Part shown: in pieces, positions 21,201 to 22,025 of the stretch
Layout of the letters: every line of letters begins with the position of its first letter
Numbering within the stretch: the stretch's first letter is position 1
DNA from: JAYEJB01 sp034716415
GTDB taxonomy: Bacteria; Patescibacteriota; Patescibacteriia; SG8-24
Direction: 5' to 3'
Length of the DNA: 22,025 bases
Assembly: GCA_034716415.1 (NCBI GenBank)
Contig: JAYEJB010000002.1
Location: forward strand, 1-22,025
Made by a program: the position numbers and the translations under genes
Notes under the pieces: generated by a model
What the model was told of the DNA's origin: nothing
What the model saw: the letters and a program-made list of their open reading frames with translations, nothing else
Databases searched by the model: none

Positions 21201-21848
21201 AAGGAGGGAACCCGTCAGGGACGTAATGTCGCGGCGGCCGTTTTTTATGTTGGCCGCGGCGAGGGTCGTCGTTCGGCTTGCGTCTCGCCGGTCGCGGTCG
21301 AAGTCGAGGGCCTTTTTGGCCCATCGGTCGTTGCGACGTCGGCTCGATCTGCTGTCGGCCGGCGTGTGTTTCGCGAACGGCTGCTGCCGGAATCGTTGGA
21401 CGGGTCTTGTGGTCGCTGTCGGAATGAGATGTCGGAAAGTGACGGTGCCGTGTAGATTTGCTCCCCATTCTCTTCGTTCAAGGAGTATCACGGCGGTAGC
21501 GACCAGTAGGTTGTCGAAGAAGTCTCGTATGCCCGCATTTTTGCACGTCTAGGACGTACTGTTAGCGCCCGGGTGGCGCTTGTTCAGCACTGTTTCAACT
21601 GCACCCGATACCTCGTAGCGGTGATGTCCGCGGCCGACGTGTCGTCACGTTGCGGCGGAAGTTGTAAGTCTGAACAACCGCGGGTTTCACATATTTACCG
21701 TGCCCGAACCCTTAGGCACTGCCGAGGGTAATTCCGCATTCTCCACCTTGTCACGTAGAGTCTCTTCAGGTGGCTGGCCCGTTCAATTTCATGGCTAGGC
21801 GGTTTCAGCCACCCGCAGAAGCGCTTCCCGTACTGGGAAAATTCGACA
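21201..21848 (-). ncRNA. candidate structured non-coding transcript, family not recognised
   Basis: The strand between the promoter at 21855-21883 and the terminator at 21158-21200 would give an RNA of about 690 bases. The first 330 bases are dense in hairpins: TTCCC/GGGAA, GGTGGCTG/CAGCCACC, CTCTAC/GTGGAG, GTGCC/GGCAC with ACCCT/AGGGT crossing it, TTGT/ACAA inside GCGG/CCGC, AGCGCC/GGCGCT, and GTACGTC/GACGTGC. I see none of the signatures of tmRNA, RNase P RNA, SRP RNA or group I/II introns. The 3' half (21245-21481) has short Arg/Ser-rich frames that do not look like proteins. It could instead be a long leader of an unrecognised small gene. Confidence 0.45.
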
Positions 21849-21854
21849 ATAGGG

Positions 21855-21883
21855 AGGATAACACGGAAATCGAATACTGTCAA
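21855..21883 (-). promoter_or_regulatory. near-consensus promoter, minus strand
   Basis: TTGACA (21883-21878), 17-base spacer, TATCCT (21860-21855), 17 bases inside the right terminal repeat. Its position mirrors the rplJ promoter at the other end. Confidence 0.75.
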
Positions 21884-21899
21884 GGGGGGTTGACTGAAT

Positions 21900-22023
21900 T
21901 GTCAAAGGGAAGTTAAATCTTCCGCTTTTTTGGGAAGTTAAAACTTCCGGTTTGTAAGTTCTCATTTTGCCGCTCAGATTAGCGCCCAGGCATCACCGTG
22001 CGGTCGGTGGCAGCGAATGGTAA
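21900..22023. repeat. terminal inverted repeat, right copy
   Basis: Exact reverse complement of 1-124. The scaffold continues two bases further (TT), and joining the two ends would give the palindrome GAATGGTAATTACCATTC. Confidence 0.9.
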
Positions 22024-22025
22024 TT

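Noticed and set aside
21245..21552. Small Arg/Ser-rich proteins on either strand (for example plus-strand ATG 21226, or the minus frame starting at 21481)
   Set aside because: No family resemblance, no well-placed Shine-Dalgarno (AAGGAGG lies 16 or more bases from ATG 21226), overlapping frames on both strands, and low-complexity composition.
21520..21848. tmRNA, RNase P RNA or group I intron
   Set aside because: No GGTTCRANTCC arm or tag frame, no GAGGAAAGTC/ACAGAACCCGG blocks. The AGAGACTCTACG stretch looks like a group I R element but has no matching GAGTC partner downstream.
1..22025. Linear plasmid or virus with terminal inverted repeats
   Set aside because: The content (rplJ, rplL, mreB, tsaB-like) is chromosomal, there are no replication or capsid genes, and the repeat length fits an assembly break.

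Overview
The window reads as a chromosomal scaffold from a high-GC member of the Candidate Phyla Radiation (Patescibacteria), probably of the Parcubacteria/Uhrbacteria type. This placement is an inference. It rests on a DUF4012 protein beside mreB, a secreted protein with GEAWYV-type repeats, a shortened TsaB-like protein, many envelope glycosyltransferases, and abundant small palindromic intergenic repeats. UGA is used as a stop codon, so the code looks standard. A run of 100 N (1530-1629) marks a scaffold gap. The first 124 bases and bases 21900-22023 are exact reverse complements, so the scaffold ends in one repeat at both sides.

Layout. Bases 1-1400 hold the terminal repeat, a strong promoter, an L10-type leader with a terminator/antiterminator pair, and rplJ-rplL separated by a REP-like hairpin. 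After the gap, a minus-strand gene (4156-1799) encodes a PP2C-like/transmembrane/beta-propeller protein. Its promoter overlaps the divergent promoter of a winged-helix regulator and a tsaB-like gene. The end of tsaB (41 bp) is duplicated 3.1 kb downstream. Between the two copies sits an AT-richer island with a HEPN-like protein, a two-TM small protein, and an AAA ATPase plus RloB-type Toprim pair resembling the AbiL phage-defence system. No integrase is visible.

From 9.4 to 16.1 kb there is an envelope block on the plus strand: three GT2 glycosyltransferases, a DUF4012 protein and MreB. It is followed by an M16 peptidase (minus), a secreted SNase-fold protein that lacks key catalytic acids, an ADP-ribosylglycohydrolase-fold protein that has lost its metal ligands (minus), and a GT4 glycosyltransferase. 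The last 950 bases contain no convincing protein gene. They hold a long hairpin repeat and a probable minus-strand structured transcript with a near-consensus promoter and a strong terminator.

The most unusual content is the repeat landscape. Octanucleotide arrays lie in spacers and inside the first codons of two glycosyltransferase genes, where a change of one unit would shift the frame. Two hairpin elements share a conserved imperfect core but have different, perfectly self-complementary outer arms. Palindromic inserts sit inside the 785-aa gene and are read in two different frames.
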